A stretch of DNA of 64,000 nucleotides from the NCBI RefSeq assembly GCF_002531575.1, contig NZ_NWTI01000012.1, forward strand, positions 124,001-188,000, written 5' to 3'. The stretch is from Bradyrhizobium sp. Y36 (GTDB lineage Bacteria > Pseudomonadota > Alphaproteobacteria > Rhizobiales > Xanthobacteraceae). The translations under genes were made by a program, and so were the position numbers. Numbering within the stretch: position 1 is the stretch's first letter; every line of letters begins with the position of its first letter. This document shows, piece by piece, positions 8,728 to 17,358 of the stretch. The notes beneath the pieces are model-generated. The model ran no database searches, was not told the DNA's origin, and was given only the letters and a program-made list of their open reading frames with translations.

Positions 8728-9159
8728 ATGTCCACCATCGCCTTCGATCAATTTGCCCTCACCCGGATCGCCGATTTCGCGCGCTCGCTGTCACGGCTGC
8801 ATCAGGCGGCGCGCCGCCAGAGGATCGACGACGACCAGTTCGACCGCGAGTTCAACGCGGTGTGCCAGTCGATCTGGGGCTACACCATCGACGATGTCAG
8901 CGACGAACTGTTCTCGACCGAGGACCATCTGTTTCTGGACACGCTGGACGAAGCGCAGGCGCGCATTTTCGCGGCCGAGCAGGGTTACGACCTCGTCGCC
9001 GATCACGGCATGCTGACGGACTGGTGGGGTTTCTGCTGGATGATTTTGGCGGAGAAGCGCGGATTGCTGACGGCGGAAAACCGCGCTGCCGCGCGCGCGG
9101 CTATCGAGGAGAAATACCTGGCGGCACCGAATGTGATCGGGGTGATCATCGGGAGGTGA
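8728..9159 (+). CDS. Hypothetical protein, candidate SOS gene
   Basis: A 143-residue soluble protein without signal peptide or membrane helix, rich in acidic and aromatic residues (VCQSIWGYTIDDVSDELFS, LTDWWGFCWMI). I do not recognise a family. GCGAGG before the ATG is a plausible ribosome binding site. Its upstream region carries an exact LexA box, and the two genes before it (helicase and PdeM) are DNA-repair genes. A role in the DNA damage response is therefore inferred, not shown. A palindromic repeat follows. Confidence 0.75.
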   Translation: MSTIAFDQFALTRIADFARSLSRLHQAARRQRIDDDQFDREFNAVCQSIWGYTIDDVSDELFSTEDHLFLDTLDEAQARIFAAEQGYDLVADHGMLTDWWGFCWMILAEKRGLLTAENRAAARAAIEEKYLAAPNVIGVIIGR

Positions 9160-9172
9160 CGGCGCGCTCGCC

Positions 9173-9274
9173 GTCATTCCGGGGCATCGCGCAGCGATGA
9201 ACCCGGAATCTCGAGATTCTCAGGTGCGCAATTGCGCACCATAGTTCGATGCTGTCGCATCGCCCCGGAATGAC
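9173..9274. repeat. Dispersed palindromic repeat (GTCATTCCGGGGC type)
   Basis: Begins GTCATTCCGGGGC and ends with the reverse complement GCCCCGGAATGAC, with inner palindromes (GTGCGCAATTGCGCAC). Related copies at 31022-31099 and 53464-53562. It lies between convergent genes. Confidence 0.85.
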
Positions 9275-9285
9275 GATCCTTGCTA

Positions 9286-10110
9286 CTATTCCAGCCCCGC
9301 CCGCTTCGCCGGTTTCTGCGTCGCCGTCTTCGGCACCGTCACATTGGGCAGCGTCTCACGCACGATCTCGGTCGATGCCGGCGCGTCTGCCGACACCGTC
9401 TCCGCGCGCACCGGGGCCACCTTCATCTCGCCGAGGCGGGCGCGGACCTGGGCGGTGAGGCCGGGATAGGAGGCCACGGGAGTGAAGTCGGCAGCCTGAT
9501 CATTGCCGACGCGGATGCCGGTATAGGCGACGAGGCCGTCGGTGGTGGCAATGACGTCGCCGGCCTTCAGCGAGGAATCCAGCGCAAGATCGACCGGGGC
9601 AAGGCCGACCGGCTCGCGGCCATTGCAGGTGCAATCCGAACGCAGCGCCTTGCGGTAGGCGAAGGCGTTCTCGCTGTCGGCATAGCGCTCGCCGGTCTGC
9701 GACGCCGCACCGTCGATCGAGGAGCCGAAATAGACCTTGGTCGCGCTGGCGGGACAGAACGCCTGACACATCTGGGCCGGCGAGGCGAGGCCGCGCATCA
9801 GCGGAAAATATTTGCCGTCGCAGCTTCGCACGCAAAAGGCAGGTCCCGAGCCTCCGGCCGCAGCCGAGCGGGTTGGCGGCACATATGGCTGGGTTGCGGG
9901 ATTCTGCTGGCCGGTGAAGGGATCGGCGTAGGAGCTCGCCTGTTGCGGCACCTCGCGCTGCGGCCGCTGCTGCTGCATGCCGCCGAAGAAGAAGTCGAAC
10001 AGGCCTTCGGCCGAAACCGGGGCGGGAGCCGCAAGCAGCGGTGCTGCAAGCGTGGCGGCCACAAGCATCGCGCGACGCCGCCGGCGCGCATGGAACAGGA
10101 CTGTACGCAA
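9286..10110 (-). CDS. DUF2865 domain secreted protein
   Basis: A 274-residue exported protein with an arginine-rich N-terminus and hydrophobic segment (MLVAATLAAPLLAAPAPVSA). The DUF2865 core carries cysteine pairs in AFCVRSCDGKYFPL, QAFCPAS and DCTCNG, likely disulfides. The start is probably TTG at the complement of 10110 with GGTGGAG upstream; the ATG at 10068 is an alternative that would still leave a signal peptide. The C-terminus is a low-complexity Pro/Thr/Lys tail. The biochemical function of DUF2865 is unknown to me; an envelope location is likely. Confidence 0.82.
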   Translation of the reverse strand: MRTVLFHARRRRRAMLVAATLAAPLLAAPAPVSAEGLFDFFFGGMQQQRPQREVPQQASSYADPFTGQQNPATQPYVPPTRSAAAGGSGPAFCVRSCDGKYFPLMRGLASPAQMCQAFCPASATKVYFGSSIDGAASQTGERYADSENAFAYRKALRSDCTCNGREPVGLAPVDLALDSSLKAGDVIATTDGLVAYTGIRVGNDQAADFTPVASYPGLTAQVRARLGEMKVAPVRAETVSADAPASTEIVRETLPNVTVPKTATQKPAKRAGLE

Positions 10111-10213
10111 CGCTCACTCCACCCGACGCAACTGAACCGGGCCGCGACCAGCGAGGTCTTGGCACATGATTCACCATAAGCCGGGATGGTAAATGAGCGG
10201 TTGAAGGCCTCTT

Positions 10214-10354
10214 CACCTCTCCCCGCTTGCGGGGAGAGGTCGGAATGCGCGCTGAAAGCGCGGATTCCGGGTGAGGGGGTACAGGTCTCCCGGCGATCTC
10301 GCGTCGTGGATAGAGCTCACCTCGACCCTCTCCCCGTAAGAACGGGGCGAGGGA
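10214..10354. repeat. Dispersed palindromic repeat (CCTCTCCCCGC type)
   Basis: Starts with the hairpin CCTCTCCCCGCTTGCGGGGAG and ends with CCCTCTCCCCG...CGGGGCGAGGG arms, 10 bases before the pyrE stop. Similar elements lie at 39697-39852. Confidence 0.7.
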
Positions 10355-10363
10355 GAAGAAAGA

Positions 10364-10927
10364 TCAGCCCTTCAAAAACTCCGACGCCTTGTACAGCGAG
10401 CGGAACGGCAGGCCGGCCGCGCCGAACGTGTCGGTGGCGCCTTCCTCGCGATCGACCATGGTCAGCACCAGCACCACTTCGGCGCCGGTCTCGCGCACGG
10501 ATTCCACCGCCTTCATCGCCGAGCCGCCGGTCGTGGTGACGTCCTCGACGATCACGACGCGCTTGCCCGCCAGCGTCTCGCCTTTCGGCAGGCCCTCGAT
10601 CGCGAGCTTGGCGCCGTGCTCCTTGGGCTTCTTGCGCACGAAGAAGGCTGCGATCGGATGTCCCTTGATCCAGGAGATCTGGGCCAGCGCGCCGGCCAGC
10701 GGCACCGCGCCCATCTCGAGGCCGCCGATGAAGTCGAGCTTGTCGTCCTTCAGCGCCTCGTAAGTCAGCTCGGCGAGCAGCGTCGCGCCCTCGGGGTCGA
10801 GCATGGTGGGCTTGAGGTTGAAGTAGAAATCGCTCTTGCGGCCCGACGCGAGCGTCACCTCGCCGCGGCCGAAGGAGCGCCGGCGGATGATTTCGAACAG
10901 GCGGGCGCGGGAGGCAGATTTCGACAC
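10364..10927 (-). CDS. pyrE: Orotate phosphoribosyltransferase
   Basis: A 187-residue enzyme of de novo pyrimidine synthesis, joining orotate and PRPP to give orotidine monophosphate. The PRPP-binding loop is VVIVEDVTTTGGSAM, and the N-terminal FGRGEVTLASGRKSDFYFN holds substrate contacts. The start is taken as GTG at the complement of 10927 (SKSASRARLF...), since this gives the usual family length; an ATG exists further upstream. It stands alone between repeats and a divergent glutathione transferase gene. Confidence 0.93.
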   Translation of the reverse strand: MSKSASRARLFEIIRRRSFGRGEVTLASGRKSDFYFNLKPTMLDPEGATLLAELTYEALKDDKLDFIGGLEMGAVPLAGALAQISWIKGHPIAAFFVRKKPKEHGAKLAIEGLPKGETLAGKRVVIVEDVTTTGGSAMKAVESVRETGAEVVLVLTMVDREEGATDTFGAAGLPFRSLYKASEFLKG

Positions 10928-11128
10928 GGCGGTCCCTCGAACAGCGTTTTTGGAGGAGGCGGAATTTATCCGCGACCGACGCGACATTCCAGAGGGGGCG
11001 TCCCTCGTCAACAGGGATCGGCCATCCCCGGCCGCCGGTTGTGGGGGCGCGACCTTCTGGAGTAGGTGAGAGCCCGGATCGGGCCGCCGCCTCCTCGGGG
11101 AGGAAGCGGGCATGGGAAGGACGCGAAA

Positions 11129-11755
11129 ATGACCATCGAGCTGCACACCTGGAACACGCCGAACGGCCGCAAGATCTCCGTCGCGCTGGAGGAGATGGGG
11201 CTGCCCTACAAGGTGATCCCGGTGAACATCACCAAGGGCGAGCAGATGGCGCCGGAGTTCCTGAAGCTGTCCCCCAACAACAAGATCCCTGCGATCCTCG
11301 ATCCCGATGGCCCGGACGGCAAGCCGGTCAGCATCTTCGAATCCGGCGCAATTCTGCTGTATCTCGGCGAAAAGACCGGCAAATTCCTGCCCAAATCGCT
11401 CGCGGGCCGCATCCCGGTCTATGAATGGCTGATGTGGCAGATGGGCGGCTTCGGCCCGATGCCCGGCCAGGTGCATCATTTCATCGCACTCGAGAACGAG
11501 CATGATCGCGCCTACGGCCTGAAGCGCTACATGGCCGAGACCCGCCGGCTCTACGGCGTGCTGGACCGCCGGCTGGCGGATCGCGACTTCGTCGCGGGCG
11601 AGCTCTCGATTGCCGATTTTGCCATCCTGGGCTGGGCTTGGCGTCACCCTCGCCACAAGGTTGATCTCGCCGATTTTCCCAACGTCAAGCGCTGGTACGA
11701 CGCCCTGATGGCCCGCCCGGCCGTGAAACGGGGCATGGAGGCGAAGCTGGATTGA
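11129..11755 (+). CDS. Glutathione S-transferase, YfcG/YghU-like
   Basis: A 208-residue glutathione transferase with an N-terminal thioredoxin-like domain (TIELHTWNTPNGRKISVALEE would be too long to quote in full; the NTPNGRK segment is typical of the YfcG/Ure2-like nu class) and the glutathione-binding ESGAILLYLGE motif near residue 72-82. The C-terminal helical domain includes SIADFAILGW. The ATG at 11129 starts the first strand. Members of this class often act as disulfide-bond reductases with glutathione. It is divergent from pyrE. Confidence 0.88.
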   Translation: MTIELHTWNTPNGRKISVALEEMGLPYKVIPVNITKGEQMAPEFLKLSPNNKIPAILDPDGPDGKPVSIFESGAILLYLGEKTGKFLPKSLAGRIPVYEWLMWQMGGFGPMPGQVHHFIALENEHDRAYGLKRYMAETRRLYGVLDRRLADRDFVAGELSIADFAILGWAWRHPRHKVDLADFPNVKRWYDALMARPAVKRGMEAKLD

Positions 11756-11762
11756 GGGGGCT

Positions 11763-11933
11763 TACCCTCCCCTGGAGGGGGAGGGTCGATCGCGCGCAGC
11801 GCGAGCGGGGTGGGGTGATCTCTCCACGCGGACACTGTTGGACGGGGAGATACCTTCACCCCACCCCGCTACGCATTCCGCTTCGCTACATGCGCAGCGA
11901 CCCTCCCCCTCCAGGGGAGGGTGAAGAAAGAAG
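11763..11933. repeat. Dispersed palindromic repeat (CCTCCCCTGGAGGGGGAGGG type)
   Basis: The left end TACCCTCCCCTGGAGGGGG and the right end CCCCCTCCAGGGGAGGGT are reverse complements, about 125 bases apart, filling the space between two convergent genes. It could act as a bidirectional terminator, though it lacks T runs. Confidence 0.8.
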
Positions 11934-11935
11934 TC

Positions 11936-12571
11936 TCACACCTTCTTCGCTTCCACCGCCATCCGCACGGCAAGCCCGGCCAGCACCGTGCCCATCAGCC
12001 AGCGCTGCACCAGCATCCAGCTCGGCCGGTTCGCCAGGAACAGCGCGATCGAGCCGGCGGCGAGCGCGATCATGGCGTTGACGCTGACGCTGATCGCGAT
12101 CTGGATCGCGCCCAGCGCCACCGACTGCGTCAGCACGCTGCCGGCGGCGGGATCGATGAACTGCGGCAGCAGCGCCAGATAAAGCATCGCGATCTTCGGG
12201 TTGAGCAGGTTGGTGACGAAGCCCATCGCGAACAATTTGCGCGGGCTGTCGACCGCGAGCTGCTTCACCTGGAATGGCGAGCGTCCGCCCGGCTTCACCG
12301 CCTGCCAGGCCAGCCAGAGCAGATAGCCGGCGCCGGCAAAGCGCAGCGCGTCGTAAGCAAAGGGAATCGCGAGCAGCAGCGCCGTGATGCCGAACGCCGC
12401 ACACAGCATGTAGAACACGAAGCCGAGCGCGACGCCGCCGAGCGAGACGATGCCGGCCGCGGGGCCTTGCGTGATCGAGCGCGAGATCAGGTAGATCATG
12501 TTCGGTCCCGGCGTCAGCACGAGACCGAGGCAGACGAGGGCGAAGCCGAGCAGAGCGGAAGTGTGAGGCAT
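11936..12571 (-). CDS. LysE/RhtB family amino-acid exporter
   Basis: A 211-residue inner membrane protein with about six hydrophobic helices. It shows the family N-terminal signature TPGPNMIYLISRSITQG and the conserved NPKIAMLYLALLPQF after helix 3. Such proteins export amino acids or homoserine lactones. The ATG at the complement of 12571 (MPHTSALLGF) is preferred over one six codons upstream. The last bases of the gene touch the repeat at 11763-11933. Confidence 0.9.
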   Translation of the reverse strand: MPHTSALLGFALVCLGLVLTPGPNMIYLISRSITQGPAAGIVSLGGVALGFVFYMLCAAFGITALLLAIPFAYDALRFAGAGYLLWLAWQAVKPGGRSPFQVKQLAVDSPRKLFAMGFVTNLLNPKIAMLYLALLPQFIDPAAGSVLTQSVALGAIQIAISVSVNAMIALAAGSIALFLANRPSWMLVQRWLMGTVLAGLAVRMAVEAKKV

Positions 12572-12675
12572 GGGTGAACCGGGGTGCAAGACGGCACGGT
12601 TCTAATATGCGCGGGCCAGGGGAGCCATCGCGCAATTGCTCGGAGGACAATTCGGTACTCGCAGACCACTTCAGT

Positions 12676-12795
12676 GTCGTCCCCGCGAACGCGGGGACCC
12701 ATACCCCCAGGGAGAAATTTGACACGAGATGGTCATGGGCAATCTTCGCCTCACTCGATCCTGTGGCTATGGGTCCCCGCGTTCGCGGGGACGAC
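12676..12795. repeat. Dispersed palindromic repeat (GTCGTCCCCGCGAACGCGGGGAC type)
   Basis: Ends are inverted copies of GTCGTCCCCGCGAACGCGG; the inner arms carry CCATA...TATGG. Related copies at 27487-27638 and 45607-45738. It separates the LysE start from the polA stop region. Confidence 0.85.
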
Positions 12796-12813
12796 GACCG
12801 AGTATGTGGCGCC

Positions 12814-15800
12814 TCAATGCGCCTCGTCCCAGTTGTTAGCCGCACGCGCATCGACATGCAGCGGCACCGACAGCAGCACGGCCGGGAACGGCGCGTCCTG
12901 CATCACGTGCTGCACGACCGGCAGCGTCGCCTCGACTTCGGCGTCCGGCACCTCGAAGATCAGTTCGTCATGCACCTGCAACAGCATCTGCGCCGACAGA
13001 TTCTTTGCCGCGAGCGCGTCTTCCACCCGCGTCATGGCGCGGCGGATGATGTCGGCGGCGGTGCCCTGCAGCCGCGCGTTGATCGCGGCGCGCTCGTTGA
13101 AGGCGCGTACCGAGGCGTTGGAGGCCTTGATGTCGGGATAGTGCATCTTCCGGCCGAACAGCGTGGTGACGTAGCCATGGCTCCGGCAGAAATCCCGCGT
13201 CTCGTCCATGTAGGCGCGGATGCCGGGAAAGCGCTCGAAATATTTCTTGATGTAGGCCGAGGCTTCCTCGCGCGCGATGCCGAGCTGATTGGCGAGCCCG
13301 AACGCGGAGATGCCGTAAATGATGCCGAAATTGATCGCCTTGGCGCGGCGGCGGATCTCGCTTGGCATGCCCTTGATCGGCACGCCGAACATCTCCGACG
13401 CCGTCATGGCGTGAATGTCGAGGCCATCGCGGAACGCCTGCTTCAGCACGGGAATGTCGGCGATCTCCGCCAGCAGGCGCAGCTCGATCTGCGAATAGTC
13501 GGCGGAGACGAGCTTGTGGCCCTTCGTTGCGATGAAGGCGCGGCGGATCTTGCGGCCGTCCTCGGTACGAACAGGGATGTTCTGCAGATTCGGCTCGTTC
13601 GACGACAGCCGGCCCGTCGTGGTCGCGGCCAGCGCGTAGGTCGTGTGGACGCGATGGGTCTGCGGGTTGACGTAAGTCGGCAGCGCGTCGGTGTAGGTCG
13701 ATTTCAGCTTCGAGACCTGGCGCCACTCCAGAATCTTCTTCGGGAGATCGTGGCCCTGCTCGGCGAGGTCGTCGAGCACCTGCGCGGTGGTCGACCACGC
13801 GCCGGTCTTGGTCTTGGTGCCGCCGGACAGTCCCATCTTGCCGAACAGGATGTCGCCGATCTGCTTGGGGCTGCCGACATTGACCGGCTCGCCCGCGATC
13901 TCCTGGATCTCGGCCTCGACGCGCGCGGCGGTCTGGGCGAAGTCGCCCGAGAGCCGCGACAGCACCTGGCGGTCGATCGAGATGCCGCGCCGTTCCATCC
14001 GTGCCAGCACCGACACCAGCGGCCGCTCCAGCGTCTCATAGACGGTCGTCATGTGCTCGGCGACAAGGCGCGGTTTCAGCACGCGCCAGACCCGCAAGGC
14101 AACGTCGGCGCCTTCGGCCGACAGCGCCGCGGCCTTGTCGATCGGCACCTGGTCGAAGGTGATCTTGCCCTTGCCGCTGCCGAGCAATTCGCTCTCCTTC
14201 AGCAGGGCATGGCCGAACCAGCGCTCGGCGAGCGAGTCGAGTTCATTCGAACCTCGTCCGGCATCGAGCACGTAGGAGATCAGCTTGGCATCGTCGATGT
14301 TGCGCAAGGTGATGCCGTGCTGCGCCAGCATCACAGCGGCGAATTTGATGTCGAAGCCGATCTTGAGAATGCCCGAGGATTCCAGCACCGGCCGCAGCGC
14401 TTGAATCGCATCCTCATGCTTGACCTGGTCCGGCGCGAGGCCGGCGTCGAACAGGCCGGCGCCGCCGCCGGACTGCTTGTGCGCCAGCGGCACGTAGCAG
14501 GCCTCGTTCGGCGCCAATGCCAGCGCGATGCCGCAGAAATCAGCCTGCATCGGATCGATGGAGTTGGCCTTGAGCTCGATCGCGACATGACCGGCGTCAT
14601 GGATGCGTCCGACGAAGGCGTTGAGCTCCTTCAGCGTCTTGATCGCCTGATATTTGGTTCGATCGACCGGGAGCTTGCGCAAGGCCTCCTCGCGCACGGC
14701 GGCCAGCGAGATCGGCGCGCCCTTGAGGCTGGCCGATTTGTCACCCTTGTCGCCGCCCGTTGCAGCGACTGCCGGCGCGGCGAAGAGATCGCCGGAGGCT
14801 TGGGACGGTGTTGCTGTGGCGGCCCCGCCGGCCCTGGCGCTGCTGCTGTTGCTCGCATCGGCATCGACATTGGCCGGATCGATCTGCGAATAATCGGCGA
14901 CGCGGCGCGTCAGCGTCGTGAACTCCATCGCCTTGAGGAAGGCGATCAGCTTGCGTGCGTCCGGCTCGTGGACGGCGAGATCGTCGAGCGGCACCTCCAG
15001 CTCGACCTTGTCGTCGAGCAGCACCAATTGCCGCGAGATGCGCGCCTTCTCGGCATTCTCCAGCAGCGCCTCGCGCCGCTTCGGCTGCTTGATCTCGGTG
15101 GCCCGGAACAGCAATTGCTCGAGGTCGCCATATTCGGTGATCAGCTGCGCCGCGGTCTTGATGCCGATGCCGGGCACGCCGGGCACGTTGTCCGTGGAAT
15201 CGCCGGCCAGGGCCTGCACCTCGACGACCTTCTCCGGCGGCACGCCGAACTTCTCGATCACCTCGGGAATGCCGATGCGGCGGTCCTTCATGGTGTCGTA
15301 CATCATGATCTTGTCGTTCACGAGCTGCATCAAATCCTTGTCGGAGGACACGATGGTCGTGGTGGCGCCGCGCTCGCTGGCCTGCCGTGCATAAGTCGCG
15401 ATCAAATCGTCGGCCTCGAAGCCGCCCTGTTCGAGGCAGGGCAGGTCGAAGGCGCGCACGGCTTCACGGATCAGCGCGAATTGCGGGATCAGGTCGTCCG
15501 GCGCGGGCGGCCGGTGCGCCTTGTATTCAGGGTAGATCTTGTTGCGGAAGGTGACTTCCGACTTGTCGAACACGATCGCCAGATGAGTCGGCCGGTTGTC
15601 GGCGGGCATGTCGCGGAGCAGCTTCCACAGCATGTTGCAGAAGCCGAGCACCGCGTTGACCTGCAGGCCGTCGGACTTGCGGTTCAGCGGCGGCAGCGCG
15701 TGATAGGCGCGGAAGATGTAGCCGGAACCGTCGACCAGGAAGATGTGGTCGCCCTTGCCGGCCGCCTTTGCCGCAACCGGTTTGGCAGCAGCTGGCGCGG

Positions 15801-15879
15801 CGGGCTTGGTCTCGGCGGCGGCCTTGGACGCGGCCTTGGTGTCAGCTTTGGCGGAGGTCTTTGGGGCGGTTTTGGGCAT
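12814..15879 (-). CDS. polA: DNA polymerase I
   Basis: A 1021-residue family A polymerase for gap filling and Okazaki fragment maturation. Residues 1-42 are a low-complexity Lys/Ala/Pro tail not needed for function; 45-330 are the 5'-3' exonuclease (FLVDGSGYIFRAYHALPP, GDSTDNVPGVPGIG); 400-605 the 3'-5' exonuclease fold; the rest the polymerase, with motif A DYSQIELRLLAEIAD, motif B RRAKAINFGIIYG and motif C QVHDELIFEV. Oddly the proofreading residues are missing: DxE is E435-L-K437, the Asp of exo II is A514, and the Asp of exo III is G590. The polymerase and flap nuclease look active; proofreading probably is not. Confidence 0.97.
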   Translation of the reverse strand: MPKTAPKTSAKADTKAASKAAAETKPAAPAAAKPVAAKAAGKGDHIFLVDGSGYIFRAYHALPPLNRKSDGLQVNAVLGFCNMLWKLLRDMPADNRPTHLAIVFDKSEVTFRNKIYPEYKAHRPPAPDDLIPQFALIREAVRAFDLPCLEQGGFEADDLIATYARQASERGATTTIVSSDKDLMQLVNDKIMMYDTMKDRRIGIPEVIEKFGVPPEKVVEVQALAGDSTDNVPGVPGIGIKTAAQLITEYGDLEQLLFRATEIKQPKRREALLENAEKARISRQLVLLDDKVELEVPLDDLAVHEPDARKLIAFLKAMEFTTLTRRVADYSQIDPANVDADASNSSSARAGGAATATPSQASGDLFAAPAVAATGGDKGDKSASLKGAPISLAAVREEALRKLPVDRTKYQAIKTLKELNAFVGRIHDAGHVAIELKANSIDPMQADFCGIALALAPNEACYVPLAHKQSGGGAGLFDAGLAPDQVKHEDAIQALRPVLESSGILKIGFDIKFAAVMLAQHGITLRNIDDAKLISYVLDAGRGSNELDSLAERWFGHALLKESELLGSGKGKITFDQVPIDKAAALSAEGADVALRVWRVLKPRLVAEHMTTVYETLERPLVSVLARMERRGISIDRQVLSRLSGDFAQTAARVEAEIQEIAGEPVNVGSPKQIGDILFGKMGLSGGTKTKTGAWSTTAQVLDDLAEQGHDLPKKILEWRQVSKLKSTYTDALPTYVNPQTHRVHTTYALAATTTGRLSSNEPNLQNIPVRTEDGRKIRRAFIATKGHKLVSADYSQIELRLLAEIADIPVLKQAFRDGLDIHAMTASEMFGVPIKGMPSEIRRRAKAINFGIIYGISAFGLANQLGIAREEASAYIKKYFERFPGIRAYMDETRDFCRSHGYVTTLFGRKMHYPDIKASNASVRAFNERAAINARLQGTAADIIRRAMTRVEDALAAKNLSAQMLLQVHDELIFEVPDAEVEATLPVVQHVMQDAPFPAVLLSVPLHVDARAANNWDEAH

Positions 15880-15982
15880 GGCCGCAATGTATGAATTTTT
15901 GCGGGCTTTGACAGCCTTGGACGGGGGATTTTTGCCTCGCTGGCGCCGCTATCCCCCGCTGACATTCGCTACGTCCTCCGCT

Positions 15983-16082
15983 GTCATTCCCCGCGAAGCG
16001 GGGAATCCAGTACGCCGCGGCCTATCGATCAACAACGATCGTCTCTGGAATACTGGGTCGCCCGGTCGAGCCGGGCGATGAC
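15983..16082. repeat. Dispersed palindromic repeat (GTCAT...ATGAC, ~100 bases)
   Basis: Left arm GTCATTCCCCGCGAAGCGGGG, middle ATCCAGTACGCCGCGGCC, right arm CGCCCGGTCGAGCCGGGCG then ATGAC. Same family as copies at 18691, 24344, 35682, 37213, 37655, 40809 and 41706. It lies upstream of polA and downstream of the acyltransferase. Confidence 0.85.
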
Positions 16083-16095
16083 ACCGAGAATGGTG

Positions 16096-17163
16096 CTACT
16101 CCGCCGCCTGCAACACCGGCCCCGCTTTCTTCGGCGCGATCCAGAACGCATCGGGCCGCTCGAACAGGAAGTCGGCATGCAGCCGCAGTGCAATCCGCCA
16201 GATCGCGAGCGCACCGAGCACGCCGACGACGGTGACGATCAGCGACACCGTGCCGATGTCGGGAATGATGCCGGTGCGCAGCAGCAGCGTCCTCGTCGTC
16301 GCCATCGGCAGGAAGAACGCGAGATAGATCACGATCGAATGCTCGCCGCAGAAGCGCAAGAAGTTCATCCACTGGGCGCGCGCGAGCAGCGTGCCCATCG
16401 TGATGATCGCGCAGGCGCCGGCAAAGCCGAGCACGAGCGAGACGAGCTTCCATTCGCTGGCCCCCAGCACGACGAGGCCGGCATTGACCAGCGCCCAGGT
16501 CGCGAGCGCCGCGAGCGCAAGCGCCGGGTGCTTCCGCGCACGGTCCGACAGCGCGAACACGTAAGGCGCGAACAGATAGCCCGAATAGAAATAGACGAAG
16601 CGCGCGCAGAACTCGTCGATGACGGTCCAGCCGGTCGAGATGCGGGCCGTCTCCAGCGCCGCGGCGACGAGCCAGACCGCGAGCGGCGGTATCTTGCGTG
16701 TCAGTTTTGTGACGACGAAGAAGATCGGCAGGAGATAGATGAACCACAGCGTGCCGAACGGCTCGATGAAGGATTCCAGATACAGGAAGCCAACATGGTG
16801 CCAGCCCGTCTCAGCCGCGAAGGCCGGCGCCTTGAAGGCGAACTGGATCGTCACCCAGACGACATAAAAATAGGCGAAATGCACCACCTTGCGGTCGAGA
16901 TAGGTTCGCCAGTCCCTGTCGATCACCAGCGGCAGGAACAGACCGGAGATCAGGAAGAAATCCGGCATCCGGAACGGCTTTGCGAAGGCCACGGCAACAT
17001 GCATGAAACCGGTCTCGCCGGCGGCGAGCTCGACCCCCAGCACCGAATGCATCATCACGACCATGATGATGCAAATGCCCTTGGCGTAGTCGACCCAGTC
17101 GACACGCGCGGCGGAGGGGGGACTGGTGCCTCCGCTCCCTGCGATTGTGCCTGATGGTGCCAT
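16096..17163 (-). CDS. Acyltransferase 3 family membrane protein
   Basis: A 355-residue multi-span inner membrane protein of the acyltransferase-3 (OafA/OpgC-like) family, which O-acylates sugars of surface or periplasmic glycans. The family opening is DWVDYAKGICIIMVVMMHS (His in helix 1), and about ten hydrophobic helices follow, including RMPDFFLISGLFLPL. It is divergent from ugd, with a 195-base shared upstream region, so a part in surface polysaccharide modification is plausible but not shown. Confidence 0.85.
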   Translation of the reverse strand: MAPSGTIAGSGGTSPPSAARVDWVDYAKGICIIMVVMMHSVLGVELAAGETGFMHVAVAFAKPFRMPDFFLISGLFLPLVIDRDWRTYLDRKVVHFAYFYVVWVTIQFAFKAPAFAAETGWHHVGFLYLESFIEPFGTLWFIYLLPIFFVVTKLTRKIPPLAVWLVAAALETARISTGWTVIDEFCARFVYFYSGYLFAPYVFALSDRARKHPALALAALATWALVNAGLVVLGASEWKLVSLVLGFAGACAIITMGTLLARAQWMNFLRFCGEHSIVIYLAFFLPMATTRTLLLRTGIIPDIGTVSLIVTVVGVLGALAIWRIALRLHADFLFERPDAFWIAPKKAGPVLQAAE

Positions 17164-17358
17164 GGTGTCTCTTTTCGAGGCGTGTTCCGCCCGTCCTGTC
17201 CGGGTGTGGGGCAGTGTGGGGCCTGCACGGTTTCCGACTTCTTTACCGGTTCAATTCCCGTGCCGCTTTTTTGCATGCGGACTGTTCCTTCTCCTCGGGA
17301 AAATGCTAAACCGCCCCGCGTCGGGGTTTCGTTAACCAATTCAAGACAGGGACTTTTC

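Noticed and set aside
12574..15894. A 1106-codon open frame opposite polA, and similar long frames opposite other genes (e.g. 1585-4221 and 4755-6581 on the minus strand)
   Set aside because: They mirror strongly supported genes, have low-complexity Arg/Ala/Asp-rich translations and no motifs; high G+C keeps antisense frames open.
17225..17266. tRNA-like 3' segment (GGTTCAATTCCCGTGCCGC) upstream of ugd
   Set aside because: Only a T-arm-like piece is visible; no matching acceptor 5' strand or cloverleaf, and no nearby parent tRNA, so chance similarity cannot be excluded.
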